From: Caldivirga sp. MU80
GTDB taxonomy: Archaea; Thermoproteota; Thermoprotei; Thermoproteales; Thermocladiaceae
Assembly: GCF_001663375.1 (NCBI RefSeq)
Contig: NZ_LCTF01000003.1
Span: forward strand, 1-64,000
DNA: 64,000 nucleotides
Direction of reading: 5' to 3'
Shown: positions 35,705 to 42,807 of the stretch, in pieces
How positions within the stretch are numbered: position 1 is the stretch's first letter
Layout of the letters: each line of letters starts with the position of its first letter
Program-made: the position numbers and the translations under genes
The notes under the pieces: generated by a model
What the model was told of the DNA's origin: nothing
The model's database searches: none
The model's input: only the letters and a program-made list of their open reading frames with translations

Positions 35705-36860
35705 GCAGTTCCTAAGTCAAGAGGAGGTTAAGGCCAGGATCGAGAGCCTTAGGGGGGTTTTACCGGCTAAACTGGTTAATGAACTACTCAACAGGTTAAG
35801 TAGTCTCAGGGTTTCGGGCAGGCAACTTGAGAGGGTCATGAAGGCTGTGGTGGCTGAGTACTACAAGTCCGTGGTTGACCCAGGGGAGGCTATAGGTATA
35901 GTCACCGCTCAAAGCGTTGGTGAGCCGTCAACGCAGATGATCCTAAGAACATTCCACTACGCCGGCTTAAGGGAATTCTCCATGGCCCTCGGTTTACCTA
36001 GGCTAATTGAGATCATCGATGCCAGGAGGAAGCCCCAGGTACCGAGGATGACCATTTACCTAAAGCCTGAGTACGCGCATAACGAGGAGAAGGCGCATGA
36101 GGTTGCTAAGAGGATTCAGACAATCACCATTGAGAACGTGGCCAAGAGTATTGACATAGATTACTTCAACTCAACGATAGTGGTAACCCTGGATGAGGAT
36201 GCATTAAACTACAGGGGGTTAACGATTAATGATGTTAAGAAGGCCCTGGATAGGATTAAGGGTAAGACTGGTAAGGTCACCGTTGAGGGGAACACGATCA
36301 GTGTGACCGTTGAGGTTCAGGAGATATCGGCATTGAAGAGGATTAGGGATAAGATCCTGCAGACTAAGGTGGCTGGGATAAGGGGTATTAAGAAGGCTCT
36401 GGTTGTTAAGGAATCGGATGAGTATGTAATATACACTGAGGGCACTAACCTGGAGGCCGTACTACTACTGGATGAGGTCGACCCAACGAGGACAATATCC
36501 CACGATATACATGAGGTTGCTGAGGTCCTCGGCATTGAGGCCGCTAGGTCGATGATAATAAGGGAGCTTAAGGAGGTCCTAGATGCCCAAGGCCTTGATG
36601 TTGACGTGAGGCACCTTATGATGGTGGCTGATGTCATGACGTGGGACGGTAAGGTTAGGCAAATTGGGAGGCATGGAGTGGCTGGGCAGAAGGTTAGCCC
36701 ATTGGCTAGAGCGGCCTTCGAGGTCACGGTTAAGAACCTGATCGAGGCGGCCTATAAGGGTGAGAGTGAGAGGTTCAGGGGTGTTGTTGAGAGTATAATA
36801 TCAGGGAGGTATGTGCCTATTGGCACAGGTTACGTTGAGTTAATGCTTGAACACCCCTAA
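35697..36860 (+). CDS. rpoA2: DNA-directed RNA polymerase subunit A'' (Rpo1C)
   Basis: The C-terminal third of the split large subunit. GEAIGIVTAQSVGEPSTQMILRTFHYAG (trigger loop) and GLPRLIEIIDARRKP are diagnostic, as is the closing VMTWDGKVRQIGRHGVAGQKVSPLARAAFEVT. The GTG start at 35697 overlaps the rpoA1 end by 8 nt. Its 3' end overlaps that of the convergent DUF429 gene by 4 nt. No rpl30e or nusA gene follows, unlike the arrangement in many archaea. Confidence 0.97.
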   Translation: MAEQFLSQEEVKARIESLRGVLPAKLVNELLNRLSSLRVSGRQLERVMKAVVAEYYKSVVDPGEAIGIVTAQSVGEPSTQMILRTFHYAGLREFSMALGLPRLIEIIDARRKPQVPRMTIYLKPEYAHNEEKAHEVAKRIQTITIENVAKSIDIDYFNSTIVVTLDEDALNYRGLTINDVKKALDRIKGKTGKVTVEGNTISVTVEVQEISALKRIRDKILQTKVAGIRGIKKALVVKESDEYVIYTEGTNLEAVLLLDEVDPTRTISHDIHEVAEVLGIEAARSMIIRELKEVLDAQGLDVDVRHLMMVADVMTWDGKVRQIGRHGVAGQKVSPLARAAFEVTVKNLIEAAYKGESERFRGVVESIISGRYVPIGTGYVELMLEHP

Positions 36861-37384
36861 AACTCTATTAAATATAATTCACCGTCACTGGCGGTGACCC
36901 TCCTAACCTTACCCATGGTGTAGGCTAAGGCAACTAATGCGCAGACAGCGGCATCATGAACATCCCTATTGTTAGCAACGTCAAGCACCCTAATCCCCAT
37001 TACCCTCGATAACTGGGTTAGGTTCAACCCAATCCACTTAAGCACACTCGTCGGGTGGGTTTCAATAACCTTAACCCCCATGTCCTCGAGCCTAGACTTA
37101 ATCCTAACCGCCCTCTCACTAAGCTTAATCATCCAGGACCAGTTGGCCGGCATAACCCTAAGCCCCAGTTTAAGCATAGCCCTATCCAAATCCCTATACC
37201 TACCGGGTCCACTCAATGGGGCATCGATGGCAACCACATCAACACCACTCAAGGTGCTGATTATTTCATCATCGGTGGCGACCAACATACCCCTCAATAG
37301 GTCATTCCGAACCACAGCCACCCCACTCTTCCTAACCACCGATAGGTCAATTCCCCCTACTGCTATTTCTGCTGGCCTTGACAC
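36857..37384 (-). CDS. DUF429-family RNase H-like protein
   Basis: A 175-residue protein with a DUF429 predicted-nuclease pattern: AVGGIDLS at the first beta strand (catalytic-type Asp), VVAIDAPLSGPGRYRDLDRAM in the middle with a second Asp, VIETHPTSVLKW and NRDVHDAAVCALVA for later acidic positions. Function is unproven in archaea. Its GTG/ATG region overlaps the end of the coiled-coil gene upstream by 22 nt, so the two are likely co-translated. Confidence 0.72.
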   Translation of the reverse strand: MSRPAEIAVGGIDLSVVRKSGVAVVRNDLLRGMLVATDDEIISTLSGVDVVAIDAPLSGPGRYRDLDRAMLKLGLRVMPANWSWMIKLSERAVRIKSRLEDMGVKVIETHPTSVLKWIGLNLTQLSRVMGIRVLDVANNRDVHDAAVCALVALAYTMGKVRRVTASDGELYLIEF

Positions 37385-38754
37385 TGCCTAACTAACTCCT
37401 CATACTTCCTCTTAATCTCCTCAAACTCAGCCCTCTGTGCCTTTAGGCGTTCAGCCTCCTCATCAAGCTTCTCCTTAAGTTCAACTAGCATGCTCTCCCT
37501 AACTACCAGGGTCCTCTGGTAATTGATTAACTCCCTCTCCCTCTCCAGTAATCTCCTCTCCCACTCAGCTAGCCTCCTCTCCTCCTCCGTTAACCTAACA
37601 ATAAGTGGCTCTAACTTACCCTCCAGTTCCTTTCTCCTGTTCTCCAGTTCACTTTTAACGATCTCCAGTTCCTTCTCCTTCCTACTCAACTCCTCCCTAT
37701 AGCTGTTTAACTTGGCCTCCAGTTCACTAAGTTCCTTAGCTCTCCTCTCCCATTCAGCGGCCAGCTTATTGACCTGCTCCTCCTTAGCCTTAACCTGGCT
37801 CTCCCTATTAGCCAATTCCTGTAGCCTATTCTTAATCTCCTCCTCCTTCCTCTCCAGCTCCTTAAGTCTCTCTGCATTGGCCTCAATCCTAGCGGCCTCA
37901 AGCTGCAGTCTTGCCTCAAGGTTCTTCAGGTTTATCTCCTGTTCCCTAAGCTTGGCCTCCCTTTCCTGAATATCCTTAAGGGCCTTCTCGTAGTTAGCCA
38001 GCCTACTGATTAACTCATTCATCGCATTACCCATTCCACTTGAAAGGTTTGATAGGTCGTTCATTAACCTGGAGGCTGCCTCAACCCTCCTCTTCTCCTC
38101 CTCTAACGCCGCCTCAACCTTACTTAACTCCTCCTCCCTCCTCTTAAGGTTCTCCTCCCTAACCTTAAGTTCACTCTCCTTGTTAGTAAGTTCAATTAGC
38201 CTTGCCTCAAGTTCCCTCTGCCTATTAATAGCCTCATCACTGGCCGCCTGCAGCCTAGTGGCCACCTGCTCTATCTTGGAGAATTGATCAAGCAGTTGGC
38301 TTGACCTTTGGGAAACATCACTCAACTTGCCATCGATGGCGCTCATCATGTTTAGGCCGCCCTCAAGGCCCTTACTAAGGTCATTGACCCTTGCGATTAG
38401 GCTATTCGCGGTGTCCTCCATAACCTTACTCAACTGCTCAACCCTACCAAGTAGCGCTGATATGGCGTTGATGTAGCTGTCTGTTGTTTGGGAGAACCTT
38501 TGGTATAGTTCATTAATATCACTGATCCTCTTATCCTGGGCTGATACTATGTCCCTAACTATGTTACCTAGGTCTTGAATAGCCTTACTGAGCCTTGTAA
38601 CCTCACCACCAATGCCCTGCACCATCCCCCTTATATTGCCTAACTCACCCAGTAATGCCTGCTGCTGCCTGTTAAGGTTATCAATACCTGCTGCAATCTG
38701 ATCAATCCTCTGCATGGCACTCTGCTGCTCCTTTTTACCGCCAAACAGCGACAT
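37363..38754 (-). CDS. Long coiled-coil protein
   Basis: About 463 residues, almost entirely alpha-helical. Residues about 15-180 resemble a methyl-accepting-protein-like or tropomyosin-like helix with Gln, Ser and Asp. About 190-455 are a highly charged, repeated heptad coiled coil (many EELxxRExEL units, RREEELSKVEAALEEEKRR). There is no ATPase head, so it is not an SMC. The start at ATG 38754 (MSLFGGKKEQQ) fits a TATA-like TTTAAAATAA 28 nt upstream; a TTG at 38775 is the alternative. It is co-transcribed with the DUF429 gene, so the two may act together. Confidence 0.7.
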   Translation of the reverse strand: MSLFGGKKEQQSAMQRIDQIAAGIDNLNRQQQALLGELGNIRGMVQGIGGEVTRLSKAIQDLGNIVRDIVSAQDKRISDINELYQRFSQTTDSYINAISALLGRVEQLSKVMEDTANSLIARVNDLSKGLEGGLNMMSAIDGKLSDVSQRSSQLLDQFSKIEQVATRLQAASDEAINRQRELEARLIELTNKESELKVREENLKRREEELSKVEAALEEEKRRVEAASRLMNDLSNLSSGMGNAMNELISRLANYEKALKDIQEREAKLREQEINLKNLEARLQLEAARIEANAERLKELERKEEEIKNRLQELANRESQVKAKEEQVNKLAAEWERRAKELSELEAKLNSYREELSRKEKELEIVKSELENRRKELEGKLEPLIVRLTEEERRLAEWERRLLERERELINYQRTLVVRESMLVELKEKLDEEAERLKAQRAEFEEIKRKYEELVRQCQGQQK

Positions 38755-38863
38755 GAATACATTATTTTTTGCCAATTATTTTAAACTTATCGCTTAACAC
38801 CATTAACATATGAAGGAGGTAAGTAAGGTGGGTTACATGGTTTGTCGTTAACACGCTAAACCG

Positions 38864-38872
38864 GTTTAAAAC
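38864..38872 (+). promoter_or_regulatory. TATA-like box of the molybdoenzyme gene
   Basis: GTTTAAAAC is centred 26 nt before ATG 38894, consistent with a leaderless transcript. Confidence 0.55.
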
Positions 38873-38893
38873 CCCAGCCAAGCAGCATAGATT

Positions 38894-39487
38894 ATGGATG
38901 CGCCTAATCAACGCTACATAAGTATGTTCATATATTACGCCGCCCTGGGCATACCGAGGATCGACATTGAGAGGTGGAGGTTGAGTATTGTTGGCGAGGT
39001 GGAGAGGCCACTTGAATTCACTTATAGTGAATTGATATCAATGATTAACGTTAAGTATGTTAGGGACTTTCACTGCGTGACCGGTTGGTCAGTTAGGGAT
39101 GTGGAGTGGGAGGGTGTTAGGATTAGGGACCTAGCCAGCATGGTCGGTGTGAGGAATGATGCCAAGTGGGTTATTTTCCGGTCAGCAGACGGCTACGAGA
39201 GCGTGGTACCTGCGGAGGATGCGTTAAGTGAGGATGCAATAGTAGCCCTCAGGATGAATGGAAAGCCCCTGGACTTGAAGTCGGGCTACCCGGCAAGACC
39301 ATTCATACCGCATTTATACGGTTGGAAGAGCGCCAAGTGGCTAACCACAATAGAATTCACAAAACAATACAGGGACGGGTACTGGGAGGCAATGGGATAC
39401 CACGAAAGAGGCAACGTACACCTAGAGGAAAGATTCAAAGGCATGGAGGGAACACACACGGGAAAGACAAGGAGGGTTATTGCTTAA
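38894..39487 (+). CDS. SUOX/YedY-type molybdopterin-dependent oxidoreductase
   Basis: A 197-residue single-domain protein of the sulfite-oxidase molybdopterin-binding family. [21 protein letters not shown] begins the domain, and the Mo-ligand cysteine is in [44 protein letters not shown] is the typical end block. There is no Tat signal, haem domain or dimerisation domain, so it appears cytoplasmic and minimal. The substrate is unknown. A perfect palindrome begins at its stop codon, and a decayed gene lies downstream. Confidence 0.85.
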   Translation: MDAPNQRYISMFIYYAALGIPRIDIERWRLSIVGEVERPLEFTYSELISMINVKYVRDFHCVTGWSVRDVEWEGVRIRDLASMVGVRNDAKWVIFRSADGYESVVPAEDALSEDAIVALRMNGKPLDLKSGYPARPFIPHLYGWKSAKWLTTIEFTKQYRDGYWEAMGYHERGNVHLEERFKGMEGTHTGKTRRVIA

Positions 39488-39513
39488 AACCAACCTTAAG
39501 TTAAGGTTGGTTT
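39487..39513. terminator. Perfect 13-bp inverted repeat after the molybdoenzyme gene
   Basis: AAACCAACCTTAA (39487-39499) and TTAAGGTTGGTTT (39501-39513) are exact reverse complements around one G. It starts at the stop codon of the upstream gene and is followed by a TATA-like TTTAAAAG. A transcript 3'-end structure is the simplest reading. A protein-binding operator for the promoter next to it is the alternative. Confidence 0.5.
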
Positions 39514-39539
39514 AAAAGTGAGATTAGTAACCAGGGTTT

Positions 39540-39997
39540 ATGAGCAAGCCCCCTGGGAATCCTCATCTTAACCTTATTAGCCACTGCAATGGCATCCGTG
39601 GTTAATGCCCATGCGTAGGTTAGCATCCTTGGGTTAACCTAAGCCAGGTGGAGGTTTGTAGTGGCACCTGGGAATGCTACCTATATTCTGAAGATACTTG
39701 GCACTGCGAGTAGATGCGTTTACATGGAGACCCATGTGTTAACGTACCAACCCTGGTTAATCAACTTGCTAACTTAGTTAACGTGGGGTTGAGGTTTACG
39801 TAGTCCTCTTCAGTAATGTGCACTGTGGCGTATCTAAGGGTGAATGGCTAGCCGTAAATAAGCTTGTTGAATCCAAGGTCCACGTATTGTTTGATTACGC
39901 ATACGGCTTTGTTCTTAGTGCGTTGAAAGACGCCTTTAGGCGATTACACATGTTCAATTCACTAAGACTACTCAATGCGGTAAGCAACCACCAATAA
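39540..39997 (+). pseudogene. Decayed gene, possibly PLP aminotransferase-like
   Basis: No open frame spans this gap, but fragments in successive frames read like one protein. It starts with MSKPPGNPHLNLISHC (ATG 39540, with a TATA-like TTTAAAAG about 28 nt upstream), then VVAPGNATYILKILGTASRCVYMETHVLTYQPWLINLLT (from about 39658). After a frame change comes a piece with VYVVLFSNVHCGVSKGEWLA and VHVLFDYAYGFVLSALKDAF, to a stop at 39997. The spacing of the ET and DYAYG-like blocks recalls class I/II aminotransferases with much of the gene lost. The parent family is a guess. Confidence 0.5.
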
Positions 39998-40002
39998 AAA
40001 CC

Positions 40003-40080
40003 TGGCGGGCCCGGTGGGATTCGAACCCACGACCTACGGGTTAAGAGCCCGCCGCTCTGGCCAGGCTGAGCTACGGGCCC
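40003..40080 (-). tRNA. tRNA-Lys, anticodon CTT
   Basis: A 78-nt intronless tRNA on the minus strand. The acceptor stem GGGCCCG pairs with CGGGCCC, then G and an encoded CCA. The anticodon loop is CTCTTAA (anticodon CTT), and the T arm is GTGGGTTCGAATCCCAC. A TATA-like CCTTATAAACCC (40108-40118) lies about 30 nt upstream of the 5' end. Confidence 0.95.
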
Positions 40081-40163
40081 TGTCGTTGATCATTAATAAT
40101 GGGTTTATAAGGTTTTGCCCTCGGTTAATCAGTGGCTTTACCATGGTGTCGATTCCCTTAAAA

Positions 40164-40172
40164 GTTATAAAG
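40164..40172 (+). promoter_or_regulatory. TATA-like box of adkA
   Basis: GTTATAAAG is centred 25 nt before the GTG start at 40193. It decides that start over upstream in-frame codons that lie next to the tRNA. Confidence 0.55.
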
Positions 40173-40192
40173 CCTTATCGAGCGACCTACCC

Positions 40193-40798
40193 GTGAGGTT
40201 GATTGTAGTTGCGGTTCCTGGTGCGGGTAAGACAACTATACTTAGGATTGTCAAGGAGAAGCTCCCCGATGTAACAGTGGTTAATTACGGCGACTACATG
40301 CTTGATGTGGCTAAGAGGCGGTATGGTATAAGTCATAGGGATGAGATGAGGAGGAAGCTCCCACTTAATGACTACAGGAGGGTTCAGGAGATTGCCGCTG
40401 AGGAAATAGCCAAGATACCGGGTGACGTGTTGATAGATACCCATGCAGCCATTAGGATGCATGGCGGCTTCTATCCAGGCTTACCCGGTAGGATTATCGA
40501 GAGACTGATGCCAGACGCCATAGTGGTCTTGGAGTTCAACCCAATGGACATAATAGAGAGGAGGATGAAGGATGAGGCGCTCAGGATTAGGGAGAAGGAG
40601 ACCCCTCAGGAAATTGAACTACATCAAATGGCAAATAGGTACTACGCCTTCGCAGCTGCCAATGAGGCAGAGTGCCCGGTCTTCATCCTAGACTTCCACA
40701 ATAGGGTCCAGGAGAGGCCATTCCAACACGCTGAGGAGGCGGCGGCCTTCATAGTGGACTTAATAGTGAAGAATAGGCAGGGCAGCCTAGTGGCGTAA
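40193..40798 (+). CDS. adkA: Archaeal-type adenylate kinase
   Basis: Converts ATP + AMP to 2 ADP. The P-loop is VAVPGAGKTTILRIV; NYGDYMLDVAKRRYGI and HRDEMRRKLP, followed by IDTHAAIRMHGGFYPGLP, match archaeal AdkA rather than bacterial Adk. About 201 residues. The GTG start at 40193 gives the family N-terminus VRLIVVAVPG. The frame is open to 40115, but that extension overlaps no homologous sequence. Confidence 0.92.
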   Translation: MRLIVVAVPGAGKTTILRIVKEKLPDVTVVNYGDYMLDVAKRRYGISHRDEMRRKLPLNDYRRVQEIAAEEIAKIPGDVLIDTHAAIRMHGGFYPGLPGRIIERLMPDAIVVLEFNPMDIIERRMKDEALRIREKETPQEIELHQMANRYYAFAAANEAECPVFILDFHNRVQERPFQHAEEAAAFIVDLIVKNRQGSLVA

Positions 40799-40816
40799 CA
40801 TCTCTAGTTACCTAAG

Positions 40817-41380
40817 GTGTGGCGCTGTTTAAGTGTTAAATTAATAAAATGCGGTAAGGCTTATATTAACGTGCATGTTGATGAGAGGAGACTTGTGATA
40901 ACATCTGGCATAGTGCTTGGTGAGGATTTGGAAGATGGCATTGGGGTTAGGTTAAGTGAGCTAAGGCAAGCCTTATCAAGGAGGATAAGCGACCCAGATG
41001 CCGTAATCACTAAACTTGCTGGGGAAGGTTTACTGAGACTTGAGAGAGTTGGAGGGGGCTACAGGGTTATTATCAAGTATACGCCTGAGGTTAGGGGCAT
41101 ATACAGCTTCATCATAAACCCCACGGTTACCACTGATGATTTCGTGAGGGAGTTGAACAATGCCATAACCAAGTACGCTAACCCAGCCACAGGCTATGCA
41201 GACCTTGGACTCGTGGCGAGGCAGGTGTGTGGTAAGTTGGGGATTAGTGAGACTGAGTTTGATCAAATGCTTATTAGGATCTTAAGGGCTAATGGAAGGA
41301 GGTACGTGCTAAGCTATGGGGGTTCGCATAGGATTAAGGTTGGTTCAGGGTACTATGGCCTGATCAAGGTGGTTTCATGA
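40817..41380 (+). CDS. Winged-helix-type protein of unknown function, upstream of AAA ATPase and gins23-mcm
   Basis: About 187 residues. Two regions look like winged helices: about 45-90 (VRLSELRQALSRRISDPDAVITKLAGEGLLRLERVGGGYRVI) and about 125-187 (YADLGLVARQVCGKLGISETEFDQMLIRIL...RYVLSYGG). No family is recognised. It ends in an ATGA overlap with the AAA ATPase, so the two are co-translated. The GTG at 40817 is uncertain; a GTG at 40871 also fits. The context next to replication genes suggests DNA binding. Confidence 0.6.
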   Translation: MWRCLSVKLIKCGKAYINVHVDERRLVITSGIVLGEDLEDGIGVRLSELRQALSRRISDPDAVITKLAGEGLLRLERVGGGYRVIIKYTPEVRGIYSFIINPTVTTDDFVRELNNAITKYANPATGYADLGLVARQVCGKLGISETEFDQMLIRILRANGRRYVLSYGGSHRIKVGSGYYGLIKVVS

Positions 41381-42201
41381 TGCAGAGTAGGTTACTCGCA
41401 ACCCCAGAGAGGGCCAGTACGCTCCTAGGCCCCTCCTGGAGGGCTGTTAAGAGGAGGGTGCTTGAGATGATTGACGGCTACCAGTTGATAACACTGGTGG
41501 GTAGGGCTGGGTCAGGGAAGACCCACATGGCCCTCAACCTATGTAAGGAGCTTAAGGCGAGTTGGCTCTGTATGTACCTGGATGCGGCTCAATTGGGTGA
41601 TAAGAGGCTTGGCCAATTAATCAGCACCGCGGTTAGGGATAATGAGGACTCAATAAGGGGTGTGATGAAGCTGGGTAAGTCTAGGAAACTTGACAGCGCC
41701 TTGTCAAGGTTCATTAAACTCGGCACCAACGAATTGACAACCGCCGCCTACAATTACCCAATAGACTTCTTAACCATGCTCCATAATCTAACATTGGCGG
41801 TGGGTTTAAGGGGGCTGGTCCTGGTTATTGATGAGGGTGCCTTATCCCAGGATGACCAATACATAGGGGCCTTCACCACGGCTATACATGCGCTTAGGAA
41901 TATTATGCCCAAGTTAAGTGGATTAAGGTTAATATTAACCATGCTCCCGGATGTGGTGGATTACATAGCTAAAAATGACCCACCCCTCTTCGAAATACTA
42001 AGCATGGGTGTTGTCAACCTACCAGACTACGTAACGGAGGAGGATTTGAAGGAGGTGGCCAGGGCCTATAACCTTAGTGGCGAATTAATCGAGTTGATTA
42101 AGTCCAGTAACTTAACCATGAGGCAGGTTATGTGCATAGCCGAATTTAAGGATCTGCAGAAGTGTGGCCTTCAAAGCGAGGTTGAGGTCACCATTACCTG
42201 A
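41377..42201 (+). CDS. AAA-type ATPase of unknown role
   Basis: A 274-residue P-loop ATPase with Walker A ITLVGRAGSGKTHMALNL, Walker B LVLVIDEGALS, a sensor-1-like LILTMLPD and a helical C-terminal part. It resembles the ORC/Cdc6 and archaeal ATPase families in layout but has no clear origin-binding domain of its own; the preceding winged-helix protein could provide one. It is 81 nt upstream of gins23. Function is not known. Confidence 0.65.
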   Translation: MMQSRLLATPERASTLLGPSWRAVKRRVLEMIDGYQLITLVGRAGSGKTHMALNLCKELKASWLCMYLDAAQLGDKRLGQLISTAVRDNEDSIRGVMKLGKSRKLDSALSRFIKLGTNELTTAAYNYPIDFLTMLHNLTLAVGLRGLVLVIDEGALSQDDQYIGAFTTAIHALRNIMPKLSGLRLILTMLPDVVDYIAKNDPPLFEILSMGVVNLPDYVTEEDLKEVARAYNLSGELIELIKSSNLTMRQVMCIAEFKDLQKCGLQSEVEVTIT

Positions 42202-42282
42202 GGGGGAATACTTTAAGTTAACTATGAGGAAGTATTTTACCTAATTCACTTATAAGGGTTCCAGGCATGAGTATAATTAAGC

Positions 42283-42807
42283 ATGTCATCAGTGTTGTCG
42301 CTAGTCTTAACCATGGTGTCCGGCCAGGGAATTAAGGTCATTGTGAACAGGGATTTACCGAAGATAGAGGTCAATGGCTCAACCTTCGGCGGATACGCAG
42401 CGGGGGACTTGGTGACACTCCCAGTGCCAATGGCGGAGGCGTTGATTAAACGCGGCTACGCATCCCTAACTCAACAGGACCTGGTGACGCTGGATGATGT
42501 TAAGAGGGCCCATTGGGTTGAGGGTAAGGAGTCCAGTGAGTTAACGAAGCTGGATAAGCTCTTCTACGTTAAGGCTAGGTTAAGCGCATTAAGCAATGGA
42601 CAGGGGGATTCGAGGGAGTTGATGACTGCCTTAAGGGACCTGGTCTCCGTTAGGCTAAGGAAGATACTAAGCATGATTAGCGTATCACCAACTGGCCTAC
42701 CTCAGGAGGTCATGGATAAATTAACCATTGAGGAGGAGATCCTCGTCAAGGAGTTGACCAGGGTCATTAACCCATGGTTCAGTAGGGTGATTGGGGGTGG
42801 GCAGTGA
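42283..42807 (+). CDS. gins23: GINS complex subunit Gins23
   Basis: A 174-residue subunit of the GINS tetramer, which with MCM (and Cdc45/RecJ-like) forms the replicative helicase. The N-terminal small domain has IKVIVNRDLPKIEVNGSTFGGYAAGDLVTLPVPMAEALIKRGYA, the Gins23 B-domain pattern, followed by helices. The mcm gene overlaps its end, as in Sulfolobus. A TATA-like CTTATAAGG is about 30 nt upstream of ATG 42283. Confidence 0.82.
   Translation: MSSVLSLVLTMVSGQGIKVIVNRDLPKIEVNGSTFGGYAAGDLVTLPVPMAEALIKRGYASLTQQDLVTLDDVKRAHWVEGKESSELTKLDKLFYVKARLSALSNGQGDSRELMTALRDLVSVRLRKILSMISVSPTGLPQEVMDKLTIEEEILVKELTRVINPWFSRVIGGGQ

Noticed and set aside
37707-37969. Ser/Leu- and Arg-rich open frames overlapping the coiled-coil gene
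   Set aside because: They are shadows produced by its repetitive Glu/Lys/Leu codons.
40014-40196. Open frame starting MGFEPTTYGLRARRSGQ
   Set aside because: It runs antisense through the tRNA-Lys gene; this sequence is a well-known false ORF on tRNAs.
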